Origin: UBA2334 sp964396895
GTDB lineage: Bacteria > Pseudomonadota > Gammaproteobacteria > Burkholderiales > Burkholderiaceae_C
Reading direction: 5' to 3'
Assembly: GCA_964396895.1 (NCBI GenBank)
Contig: CAYNGJ010000018.1
Coordinates: 17,327-81,326 of the forward strand
DNA length: 64,000 nt
Shown here one piece after another: positions 6,583-14,180 of the stretch. The notes under the pieces were generated by a model. The model ran no database searches and was not told the origin of the DNA. It worked only from the letters and a program-made list of their open reading frames with translations. Position numbers and translations under genes: made by a program. The first letter of the stretch is position 1. Each line of letters starts with the position of its first letter.

Positions 6583-8727
6583 TCAGGGCGTGGCGGTGGC
6601 GGCTTCGGCCTGCTCGGCTTGCTCCACCAGCTCGTGCAGTTCCAGCCAGCGCAGCTCCAGGGTGTCTTGCTCGTCGGCCAGCAGCTTCAGGGTTTTGCCC
6701 GCGCTGGCCATGTCCGCCGGACTCATGGGGCGGGTGAGGGCGTCTTCCAGCGTGGCCTGCTCGGTGGCTATGGCGGGCAGGCGGGCGTCAATGGCCTCCA
6801 GCTCCTTGCGCCAGGGGCGGGTGGCGGCGGCCAGGCGCTGGCGGCGCTCGGCGTCGAGCTTGCGTTGCTCGGCCGGGTTGCGGCGGACCCCTTCGTTGGG
6901 GGCCATGGAATTTATGCTTTTTTGGCCTCCAGCGCTTGCTGCTATTGAAGTGCTTGCTTCTGTTTTTTCTGCTGAACCGGTGGGCTCGGTTTTCAGGGCC
7001 TCGCGCAGGCGTTTGGCCTCGTCCAGCAAAAAGCGCTGGTAGTCGTCCAGATCGCCCTCAAAAGGCGCCACGCCGCCGCGCGCCACCAGCCAGAACTCGT
7101 CGCACACGGCACGCAGCAGGGCGCGGTCGTGGCTGACCAGCATGACCGTGCCCTCAAACCCGTTGAGCGCCATGGCCAGCGCCTCGCGGGTGGTCAGGTC
7201 CAGGTGGTTGGTGGGTTCGTCCAGCAGCAGCAGGTTGGGGCGTTGCCACACCACCATGCACAGCACCAGGCGGGCTTTTTCGCCGCCGCTCATGGTGCCC
7301 ACGGGCTGGGCCACCATGTCGCCAATGAAACGGAAGGTGCCCAGGAAGTTGCGCAACTCTTGCTCGCGCGCCTGGGGGCTGACGTCTTTGGCCAGCCGCA
7401 CCATGTGTTGCAGCGGTGTGTCGTCGGGGCGCAGCACGTCCAGCTCTTGCTGGGCAAAGTAGCCAATGGACAGGCCCTTGCCCTCGGTGAGCTGGCCCGC
7501 CATGGGGGCCATTTCGCGGGCAATGGTTTTCACCAGGGTGGATTTGCCCTGGCCGTTGGCGCCCAGAATGCCAATGCGCTGGCCCGCCATCACGTTGCGG
7601 CTCACGCCCCTCAGAATGACCTTGTCGCCCGGCGCAATGTCGGGCAGCAGCTCACCGCGCGCCAGTTGCTCGGCCATGACGGTGGCGCTGTTGGCAAAGC
7701 CACGCTCGTCCACCGGGGCGTCAACCACCGCCAGCGGACGGGCCGGGATGGGCGCGGCCCGGTAGCCAAACGACGCATCGCGCAGCGCCAGCATGGGGTT
7801 GGGCAGGTTCAGCGGCTCGCGGAACTCAAACTGGAAGTCGGCCGCCGTGAGCACGGGGGCCAGCTTTTCCATGCGCTCCAGTGCCTTGACCCGGCTTTGC
7901 GCCTGCTTGGCCTTGGTGGCCTTGGCCTTGAAGCGGTCAATGAACTTTTGCAGGTGGGCAATTTTGTCTTGCTGTTTGCCGTAAGCCTGTTGCTGCAACA
8001 CCATTTGCTGCGCCCGCAATTCTTCAAACGCGGTGTAGTTGCCGCCGTAGCGGGTGAGCTGCCCGTTGTCGATGTGCAGCGTCACGCGGGTGATGGCGTC
8101 CAGAAACTCGCGGTCGTGGCTGATGACGATGAGCGTGCCCTCGTAGCGCTTCAACCAGCCCTCCAGCCACACCAGGGCGTCCAGGTCCAGGTGGTTGGTG
8201 GGCTCGTCCAGCAGCAGCAGGTCAGACGGGCACATCAGTGCGCGGGCCAGTTGCAGCCGCATGCGCCAACCGCCTGAAAAGCTGTTGACGGGCTTGTCCA
8301 GCTCACCCAGCTGGAAGCCCAGGCCCAAAATGAGCGTTTGGGCCCTGGCCTTGGCGTCGTGTGCGCCCGCGTCGTGCAGCAGGGCGTGGGCGTGGCCAAT
8401 GGCCTCGCCGTTGCCCGATGCCTCAGCGGCGGCCAGCTCGGCCTGTGCACCGGTCAGCCGGGTGTCGCCGTCCAGCACAAAGGCCGTGGCGCCCTGGTCG
8501 GTCTCGGGCATGTGCTGGGCCACTTGGCCCATGTGCCAGTGGGGTGGCAGCAGAAAATCGCCGCCGTCTTCGTGCAGGCTGCCATTGAACAGCGCAAACA
8601 GGGTCGATTTGCCCGCCCCGTTGCGGCCCACCAAGCCCACTTTTTCGCCGGGGTTGATGGTGACGTTGGCACCGTCGAGCAGCACCTTGGTGCCCCGGCG
8701 CAGCGTCACGTTTTTGAGTTGGATCAT
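6583..8727 (-). CDS. ABC-F family ATPase (YheS/Uup-like ribosome-associated factor)
   Basis: 714 residues, two ABC domains in one chain, no membrane domain, as in the ABC-F translation factors that act at the ribosomal E site. The first Walker A is GRNGAGKST (34-42), the second GANGQGKST; each has an SGG signature and an LLLLDEPTNHLD Walker B. The inter-domain linker is charged and alpha-helical. The start at 8727 is preferred over upstream in-frame starts because MIQLKNVTL begins the domain and overlaps the prmB stop (ATGA, 8724-8727), implying coupling. Odd points: the second ABC domain has a long insertion before VILRGVSRNV (VVDAPVDERGFANS region), and the C-terminal linker contains a copy of an interspersed repeat (about 6911-6968). 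The Q-linker-like region and coiled C-terminus resemble Uup-like tails. Exact subfamily uncertain. Confidence 0.9.
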   Translation of the reverse strand: MIQLKNVTLRRGTKVLLDGANVTINPGEKVGLVGRNGAGKSTLFALFNGSLHEDGGDFLLPPHWHMGQVAQHMPETDQGATAFVLDGDTRLTGAQAELAAAEASGNGEAIGHAHALLHDAGAHDAKARAQTLILGLGFQLGELDKPVNSFSGGWRMRLQLARALMCPSDLLLLDEPTNHLDLDALVWLEGWLKRYEGTLIVISHDREFLDAITRVTLHIDNGQLTRYGGNYTAFEELRAQQMVLQQQAYGKQQDKIAHLQKFIDRFKAKATKAKQAQSRVKALERMEKLAPVLTAADFQFEFREPLNLPNPMLALRDASFGYRAAPIPARPLAVVDAPVDERGFANSATVMAEQLARGELLPDIAPGDKVILRGVSRNVMAGQRIGILGANGQGKSTLVKTIAREMAPMAGQLTEGKGLSIGYFAQQELDVLRPDDTPLQHMVRLAKDVSPQAREQELRNFLGTFRFIGDMVAQPVGTMSGGEKARLVLCMVVWQRPNLLLLDEPTNHLDLTTREALAMALNGFEGTVMLVSHDRALLRAVCDEFWLVARGGVAPFEGDLDDYQRFLLDEAKRLREALKTEPTGSAEKTEASTSIAASAGGQKSINSMAPNEGVRRNPAEQRKLDAERRQRLAAATRPWRKELEAIDARLPAIATEQATLEDALTRPMSPADMASAGKTLKLLADEQDTLELRWLELHELVEQAEQAEAATATP
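6911..6968 (+). repeat. Interspersed short repeat, copy 1 (inside the ABC-F gene)
   Basis: Shares the core GGCCTCCAGCGCTTG (6924-6938), an ATTGAAGTGCT middle and a TTCTGTTTT end with seven other copies in the window. It lies antisense within the C-terminal linker of the ABC-F gene, is AT-richer than the gene, and keeps the frame open. Confidence 0.75.
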
Positions 8728-9626
8728 GTGGCGGCCCCCTGTCGGCGGTCGGTCCAGGCCAAAAGGGCATCGGCCGTCAGCAGCAGCACCTGGTCGCTGC
8801 CGGCACTGGTGTCCAGCCACACCACCTCCAGGCGGGGAAACGCGGCCTCGAAATGCGCGCGTTCATGGCCAATCTCCAGCACCAGCACGCCGTGCGGGCT
8901 GAGGCGGTCGGGCAGGTCGGCCAGCAGCTGGCGCACAAAGTCCATGCCGTCGGTGCCACCGGCGGTGTTGCCGCTCAGCGCCATGTCAGGCTCGGCACGG
9001 AACTCGGGCGGCAGCTCGGCCATGCTCTGGGCGTTCACATAGGGCGGGTTGCACAGCACCAGGTCGAAGGGGCCGGGCAGGGCTGCCAGGCCATCGGACT
9101 GCACCAGGGCAATGCGGTCCGCCAGGTGGTGTTTGTCCACGTTGATGGCGGCCACGGCCAGGGCCTCGGGGCTGAGGTCGGCACCAGTCACCCGCACGTC
9201 TGGCCAGGCCAGGGCGGCCAGCACGGCCAGGCTGCCGTTGCCGGTGCACAGGTCGAGCACCCGGTGGGTGTGTTCACCCAGCCAGATGTCAATGCTGCCC
9301 TCGGCCAGCACCTCGGCAATCAGGCTGCGCGGCACGATGACCCGCTCGTCCACATAAAACGGCACACCTTGCAGCCACGCTTCGCGGGTCAGGTAGGCGG
9401 CGGGCTGGCGGGTGGCAATGCGCTGGTCAATCAGCGCGTTCACCCGTGCCACTTGCGCAGGGGGCAGCGCGGGGTGGGACTGCGGATCGGTGTCCAGGGG
9501 CAGGCCCAGGCACCACAGGGTGAGCCAGGCGGCTTCATCCTGTGCGTTGGTGGTGCCGTGGCCAAAGGCCACGCCTGCGGCGGTGAGGCGGCGGGCACCG
9601 TCTTCAATCAGGTCGGTCAGGGTCAT
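8724..9626 (-). CDS. prmB: Ribosomal protein uL3 glutamine methyltransferase
   Basis: SAM-dependent N5-glutamine methyltransferase of the HemK/PrmB family that methylates a Gln of ribosomal protein L3. The 300-residue protein has the N-terminal helical substrate domain (about 1-85), the VPRSLIAE motif (98-105), the SAM-binding loop DLCTGNGSL (125-133), GADLS (148-152), and the catalytic NPPY at 193-196. The N-terminal segment and VPRS motif fit PrmB better than PrmC, whose partner prfA is absent here. Its stop overlaps the ABC-F start by four bases. Upstream is a 124-base divergent gap with two palindromes, shared with the binding-protein gene. Confidence 0.9.
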   Translation of the reverse strand: MTLTDLIEDGARRLTAAGVAFGHGTTNAQDEAAWLTLWCLGLPLDTDPQSHPALPPAQVARVNALIDQRIATRQPAAYLTREAWLQGVPFYVDERVIVPRSLIAEVLAEGSIDIWLGEHTHRVLDLCTGNGSLAVLAALAWPDVRVTGADLSPEALAVAAINVDKHHLADRIALVQSDGLAALPGPFDLVLCNPPYVNAQSMAELPPEFRAEPDMALSGNTAGGTDGMDFVRQLLADLPDRLSPHGVLVLEIGHERAHFEAAFPRLEVVWLDTSAGSDQVLLLTADALLAWTDRRQGAAT

Positions 9627-9644
9627 GGGGTGCGGGGTGTGGTC

Positions 9645-9669
9645 GGGTTTGACCTGTCAGGTGAAACCC
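9645..9669. promoter_or_regulatory. 25-bp near-perfect palindrome, candidate operator
   Basis: GGGTTTGACCTG (9645-9656), central T, CAGGTGAAACCC (9658-9669): 11 of 12 arm positions pair. It lies between the divergent prmB and ABC-transport binding protein genes. The length and central symmetry suit a dimeric regulator of GntR, TetR or similar type; the regulator is not known. It could also form an RNA hairpin with a short loop. Confidence 0.5.
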
Positions 9670-9678
9670 CGAAAATGT

Positions 9679-9699
9679 CGTTGCAAAGACAAAGCAACG
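9679..9699. promoter_or_regulatory. Second inverted repeat upstream of the binding-protein gene
   Basis: CGTTGC (9679-9684) and GCAACG (9694-9699) separated by nine bases (AAAGACAAA), ten bases after the 25-bp palindrome. Perfect six-base arms. May be a second operator half-pair or chance. Confidence 0.35.
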
Positions 9700-9750
9700 T
9701 CAATCAACCCCGTATTGTCCCACCTTCCCCTGGCCTGCCCACACCACACC

Positions 9751-10905
9751 ATGCACCCATTCGAACCGTCCCTTTGCTCCCGCCGTGCTTTTGTGGCGTC
9801 CTTGGGGGTGTCTGGGCTGGCCCATTGGGCAGGGGTGCAGGCGCAGGACGTGGGCAGCACCATCCGGCTGTGTCAGTCGCTGGCCCTGTCAGGCCCGTTG
9901 GGTGACCTGGGGCAGGCGCTGCACCAGGGGGCCAAAGTCTGTTTTGACGCGGTCAACGCCAAGGGCGGTGTGTTTGGCCGCCAGATTGCGCTGCAAACCC
10001 TGGACGACGGCTACGACGTGGCACGCGCCGTGGCCAACGTGGACGGCTTTTTGGCGGACAAAGACACCTTCGCGCTGTTCAACTGCATGGGCACGCCCAT
10101 GATCGAGGCCATGCTGCCCAAGGTGCTGGCCTCGGGCATGCCCCTGTTTGCCCCGTTCACCGGCGCGCTGCTGGCGCGGGTGCCTGCGCGCCAGGTGTTC
10201 AACATCCGCGCCAGTTACCCCGAAGAGGCCGAGCAACTGGTGCAGCACCTGGCCACCATCGGCATACGGCGCATTGGCGTGGCTTACCAAAACAATGCGT
10301 TTGGCAAAGAGGTGTTTGACGGCGCCCGGCTGGCCATGGACAAGCATGGGGTCGCCGGCGGGGTGGCGGTGACGGTCGAGAGCTCGGGGGCCGATGCCGC
10401 AGCGGCCGCCGCCCAACTGGTGGCGGCTGAGCCCGAGGCCGTGTTGGTGGGTTTGGCGGGCAAGCCCACGCTGGACTTTGTGCGCGCCATGCGCCAGCAG
10501 CGCAAGGGCATGCCGCTGTACGCGCTGTCCATCATGGGGTCGGCCGCGACCCTCAAGGCCCTGGGCGACGACGCGGTGGGCATTGCCGTGTCCCAGGTGG
10601 TGCCCCTGCCGTATGGCGGCGGTGTGCCGCTGGCCAGGGATTTTCTGCAGGCGTGGAAAGCCGCGGATGTGCAACTGGCGCCCTCGCACCTGGCGCTGGA
10701 GGGCTACATCAACGCCCGGGTCATGGTGGAGGCGCTGCGCCGCGCGGGTCCCAAGCCCTCGCGGGACGGGTTTGTGGACGCCACCTGGTCGCTCAAGCGC
10801 ATGAACCTGGGTGGGTTCGAGGTCAACGCCACCGAGCCAGGGCGCAACGCCTCCCGGTTTGTGGAGCTGACCATGGTGTCGCGCCAGGGGCGCTTCATCC
10901 GTTGA
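9751..10905 (+). CDS. ABC transporter substrate-binding protein, branched-chain amino acid (LivK) type
   Basis: Periplasmic binding protein of the Leu/Ile/Val-binding (peripla_BP_6) family, 384 residues. The ATG at 9751 starts an export signal with an SRRAF twin-arginine-like motif (10-14) and a hydrophobic stretch ending AGVQAQ, so Tat export is possible. The mature protein begins with a typical IRLCQSLALSGPLGDLGQA ligand-lobe strand, followed by FDAVNAKGGVFGRQI and LDDGYD. No permease or ATPase gene is adjacent, so the protein is an orphan; it may feed a distant importer or serve sensing. It is convergent with dapE and overlaps it by 11 bases (10895-10905). It splits dapE from prmB, which are on the other strand. 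The substrate cannot be told from sequence. Confidence 0.88.
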   Translation: MHPFEPSLCSRRAFVASLGVSGLAHWAGVQAQDVGSTIRLCQSLALSGPLGDLGQALHQGAKVCFDAVNAKGGVFGRQIALQTLDDGYDVARAVANVDGFLADKDTFALFNCMGTPMIEAMLPKVLASGMPLFAPFTGALLARVPARQVFNIRASYPEEAEQLVQHLATIGIRRIGVAYQNNAFGKEVFDGARLAMDKHGVAGGVAVTVESSGADAAAAAAQLVAAEPEAVLVGLAGKPTLDFVRAMRQQRKGMPLYALSIMGSAATLKALGDDAVGIAVSQVVPLPYGGGVPLARDFLQAWKAADVQLAPSHLALEGYINARVMVEALRRAGPKPSRDGFVDATWSLKRMNLGGFEVNATEPGRNASRFVELTMVSRQGRFIR

Positions 10906-12091
10906 GGTTTTCCAGCAGGCGGCGGTAGATGTTTTTCAGGGGCTCGATGTCGGCCACGGCCACGCACTCGTTGAGCTGGTGGATGGTGGCGTTGGGCGGC
11001 CCCAGCTCGATCACCTCGGGGCAGATCTGGGCAATGAAGCGCCCGTCGCTGGTGCCGCCGGTGGTGGACAGCTCGGTGTCCAGCCCGGTTTCGGCCCGGA
11101 TGGCGTCGCGCACGGCGTTCACCAGCGGGCCGGGCCGGGTCAAAAAGGGCAGGCCACCCACGGTCCAGGCCAGGTCGTAGTCGGTGCCGGGCTGCAGGCC
11201 GTGCCGCTGCAGCACGCCTTCCAGCCGCGTCTGCAGCCCCTCGGGCGTGCTCTCGGTGCTGAAGCGGAAGTTGAAATCCACCACCACGTGGCCGGGAATG
11301 ACGTTGCTGGCCCCCGTGCCGCCGTGGATGTTGCTGACCTGCCACGTGGTGGCCGGAAAAAAGTCGTTGCCCGCGTCCCACTGCACACCCACCAGCTCGG
11401 CCAGGGCGGGGCTCAGCAGGTGAATGGGGTTGCGTGCCAGGTGCGGGTAGGCAATGTGGCCCTGCACGCCCTTGACCGTGAGCTTGCCGCTCATGGTGCC
11501 GCGTCGGCCGTTTTTGATCATGTCGCCCGTGCGTTCCACCGAGGTGGGTTCGCCCACCACGCACCAGTCCAGCACCTCGCCGCGTTGCCGCAGCGTGCGG
11601 CAAACCACCACCGTGCCGTCGTGGGCGGGGCCTTCTTCGTCGCTGGTGAGCAAAAAAGCGATGTTGAACGTGGGCTGGGGGTGCGCGGCCAGAAACTCCT
11701 CGCAGGCCACCACCATGGCCGCCAGCGAGGTTTTCATGTCGCTGGCGCCACGGCCATACAGCATGCCCGCGTCGTGCGTGGGCACAAACGGGGGGCTGCG
11801 CCATTGGTCCAGCGGGCCGGTGGGCACCACGTCGGTGTGGCCGGCAAACACCAGGGTTTTTGCTTTTTTTGTAGCTGAAACACCAGACTGGTTGTGCGCT
11901 GAAGGCCTTTTTGGCTCAAATTTTGCCCACAGATTGGCCACGCGGAAGTCGGCGGGGCCGCTGTCCAGGGTTTCGCAGGCGAAGCCCAGCGCGCCCAGGC
12001 GCTGGGCCAGCAGGGCTTGGCAGCCCGCGTCGTCGGGGGTGACGGAGGGGCGGGCCAGCAGTTGTTCGGTCAGGCGCAGGGTGGCGGTCAT
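10895..12091 (-). CDS. dapE: Succinyl-diaminopimelate desuccinylase
   Basis: M20 metallopeptidase-fold zinc enzyme of lysine and peptidoglycan precursor synthesis; hydrolyses N-succinyl-LL-diaminopimelate to LL-DAP and succinate. The 398 residues contain the metal motifs GHTDVVPTGPL, GRGASDMKTSLAA and TSDEEGPAHDGT, the dimerisation lid, and the C-terminal metal His in a PNATIHQLNE context. The ATG overlaps the pilU stop by one base (TGATG), implying coupling in a dapC-dapD-pilU-dapE transcript. The family's usual short loop before the first metal His is lengthened here by about 15 residues (KRPSAHNQSGVSATKKAK) encoded by a copy of the interspersed repeat, at a surface site. Length is slightly above the usual 375-385. 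Confidence 0.96.
   Translation of the reverse strand: MTATLRLTEQLLARPSVTPDDAGCQALLAQRLGALGFACETLDSGPADFRVANLWAKFEPKRPSAHNQSGVSATKKAKTLVFAGHTDVVPTGPLDQWRSPPFVPTHDAGMLYGRGASDMKTSLAAMVVACEEFLAAHPQPTFNIAFLLTSDEEGPAHDGTVVVCRTLRQRGEVLDWCVVGEPTSVERTGDMIKNGRRGTMSGKLTVKGVQGHIAYPHLARNPIHLLSPALAELVGVQWDAGNDFFPATTWQVSNIHGGTGASNVIPGHVVVDFNFRFSTESTPEGLQTRLEGVLQRHGLQPGTDYDLAWTVGGLPFLTRPGPLVNAVRDAIRAETGLDTELSTTGGTSDGRFIAQICPEVIELGPPNATIHQLNECVAVADIEPLKNIYRRLLENLNG
11864..11924 (-). repeat. Interspersed short repeat, copy 2 (inside dapE)
   Basis: In minus orientation it reads GGCCTTCAGCGC, then an 18-base spacer, then CAGCTACAAAAAAAG. It accounts for the extra loop in DapE and keeps the frame. Confidence 0.8.
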
Positions 12092-13236
12092 CAGTCGTCG
12101 GTGTGGATGGTGATTTCGGTGAACGAGGGCTCATCGTCCGGGTCCACCAGGGGGGCTTTTTTGACGGACTGCTGGGCAAAGTCGTTTTGCAGCCGCCAGG
12201 TGAGGTTGGTGGGCGAGTCGGCGTAGGCCAGGCCCTCTTCGCGGCTGACCATGCCGCTGGTGATGAGGCGGGCAATGTCTTGTTCAAAGGTCTGCGAGCC
12301 CTCGGCCAGCGAATTGGCCATGGCGTCGCGCACGCCGTTGAGGTCGCTTTTGGCGATCAGGTCGGCAATCAGGGCGGTGTTCAGCATCACCTCCACGGCG
12401 GGCACGCGCTGGCCGTCCACCGTGCGCAGCAACCGCTGCGACACCACCGCCTTCAGCGCCGAGGCCAGGTCACCCAACATGGTGGGGCGGGTCTCCACGG
12501 GGTAAAAGCTCAGGATGCGGTTGAGCACGTGGTAGCTGTTGTTGGCGTGCAGCGTGGCCAGGCACACATGGCCAGACTGCGCGTAGGCCAGGGCGGCGCT
12601 CATGGTTTCGCGGTCGCGGATTTCGCCGATCATGATCACGTCGGGCGCCTGGCGCAGCGCGTTTTTCAGCGCCAGTTGCATGGAAGTGGTGTCGCTGCCC
12701 ACCTCGCGCTGGTTCACCACCGATTTGCGGTGGCGAATCATGAATTCCACCGGGTCTTCCACCGTCAGGATGTGGCCCGACACGCGGGCGTTGCGGTGGT
12801 CCAGCATGGCGGCCAGCGTGGTGCTTTTGCCCGAGCCGGTGGCGCCCACCACCAGCACCAGGCCACGCTTTTCCATCACCAGGTCGCCCAACACCGGGGG
12901 CACCTTCAGCGCCTCCAGGGTGGGAATTTGCAGCGTGATGTAGCGAATCACCACCGCGTAGGTGCCCCGCTGGCGCATGGCGCTGATGCGGAAGTTGCCC
13001 ACGCCGTCGATGGGCAGGGCCATGTTGAGCTCGCCGCACTCTTCCAGCTCTTCGATTTTGACGGGGGCCACCACCTCGGCCAGCAGCTTGAGCGGCGCGT
13101 CCCGGCTCAGGGGCTGGGCGTTGATGGGCACACAGTGCCCGTTGATCTTGATGAGTGCTGGCGCGTGGGGCGACAGGAACACGTCGGAGGCCTGCTTGTC
13201 GGCCATCAGCCGCAGAATTCGGTCCATCATGCTCAT
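12091..13236 (-). CDS. pilU: Type IV pilus retraction ATPase, PilU
   Basis: Cytoplasmic hexameric ATPase of the PilT/PilU family that powers pilus retraction together with PilT. The 381-residue protein has an N-terminal PAS-like domain, Walker A GATGSGKST, Asp box, Walker B with VIMIGEIRDRETM, and the His box (ATLHANNSYHVLNR). A C-terminal extension ending FTEITIHTDD and slightly greater length than PilT favour PilU. A GAGGAG ribosome binding site lies before the ATG at 13236. No pilT or other pilus gene is near; instead it sits between dapD and dapE with a one-base stop/start overlap to dapE. This placement suggests co-transcription with lysine synthesis genes. Confidence 0.88.
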   Translation of the reverse strand: MSMMDRILRLMADKQASDVFLSPHAPALIKINGHCVPINAQPLSRDAPLKLLAEVVAPVKIEELEECGELNMALPIDGVGNFRISAMRQRGTYAVVIRYITLQIPTLEALKVPPVLGDLVMEKRGLVLVVGATGSGKSTTLAAMLDHRNARVSGHILTVEDPVEFMIRHRKSVVNQREVGSDTTSMQLALKNALRQAPDVIMIGEIRDRETMSAALAYAQSGHVCLATLHANNSYHVLNRILSFYPVETRPTMLGDLASALKAVVSQRLLRTVDGQRVPAVEVMLNTALIADLIAKSDLNGVRDAMANSLAEGSQTFEQDIARLITSGMVSREEGLAYADSPTNLTWRLQNDFAQQSVKKAPLVDPDDEPSFTEITIHTDD

Positions 13237-13306
13237 GGCGTGCTCCTCGCGGCCAGCAAAGGGAAGGGCGGTGGTGTGGGGTGTGCGCGGGGTGGCCCTG
13301 GGGGCC

Positions 13307-14131
13307 TCAGTCGCGCAGCAGGTCGTTCAGGCTGGTTTTGGCGCGGGTTTGTGCATCGACCTTCTTCATGATGATGGCGGCGTAGGTGTGGTACTTGCCA
13401 CCGGCCTTGGGCAGCGTGCCACTCACCACCACCGAGCCCGCAGGCACGCGGCCATAGCTGATGGTGTCGGCTTCGCGGTCATAAATGGGGGTGCTTTGGC
13501 CAATGTACACACCCATGCTCAGCACCGAGTTTTCTTCGACGATGACGCCTTCGACCACCTCGGAGCGGGCGCCGATGAAGCAGTTGTCTTCAATGATGGT
13601 GGGGTTGGCCTGCATGGGCTCCAGCACGCCGCCAATGCCCACGCCGCCGCTCAGGTGCACGTTTTTGCCAATTTGGGCGCAGCTGCCCACCGCCGCCCAG
13701 GTGTCCACCATGGAGCCTTCATCCACATAGGCGCCAATGTTCACGTAGCTGGGCATGAGGATGGCGCCTTTGGCCACGTAGCTGCCTTTGCGCGCCACGG
13801 CGGGGGGCACCACGCGCACGCCGGTGGCCTTCATCTCTTCTTCGCTCAGGTGGGCGAACTTGGTGGGCACTTTGTCGTAAAAGCCCAGGTCGCCGGCACG
13901 CATCAGCACGTTGTCGTTCAGGCGGAAGGACAGCAGCACGGCTTTTTTGATCCACTGGTGCACCACCCACTGGCCCACGCCTTCGCGGGTGGCCACGCGG
14001 ATTTTGCCGGTGTTGAGCTGGGCAATCACCTCGTTCACGGCGTCCATCACCTCTTTGGGGGCGGATTGGGCGGACAGGCTGGTGCGGTTGTCCCAGGCGT
14101 TGTCGATGAGGGTTTGCAGGGCTTGGGTCAT
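13307..14131 (-). CDS. dapD: 2,3,4,5-tetrahydropyridine-2,6-dicarboxylate N-succinyltransferase
   Basis: Trimeric left-handed beta-helix acyltransferase that succinylates tetrahydrodipicolinate from succinyl-CoA in the succinylase branch of lysine synthesis. 274 residues, the normal length. Hexapeptide repeats run from about 110 to 240 (for example ILMPSYVNIGAYVDEGSMV, and GVGIGGVLEPMQANP). The N-terminal helical domain starts LQTLIDNAWDNR. It lies 49 bases after dapC and 70 before pilU on the same strand. Confidence 0.97.
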   Translation of the reverse strand: MTQALQTLIDNAWDNRTSLSAQSAPKEVMDAVNEVIAQLNTGKIRVATREGVGQWVVHQWIKKAVLLSFRLNDNVLMRAGDLGFYDKVPTKFAHLSEEEMKATGVRVVPPAVARKGSYVAKGAILMPSYVNIGAYVDEGSMVDTWAAVGSCAQIGKNVHLSGGVGIGGVLEPMQANPTIIEDNCFIGARSEVVEGVIVEENSVLSMGVYIGQSTPIYDREADTISYGRVPAGSVVVSGTLPKAGGKYHTYAAIIMKKVDAQTRAKTSLNDLLRD

Positions 14132-14180
14132 GGTGTGTCTCGCAATGGCGGGGATGAAAAAAGAAGGGGTGGCCGGGGCA

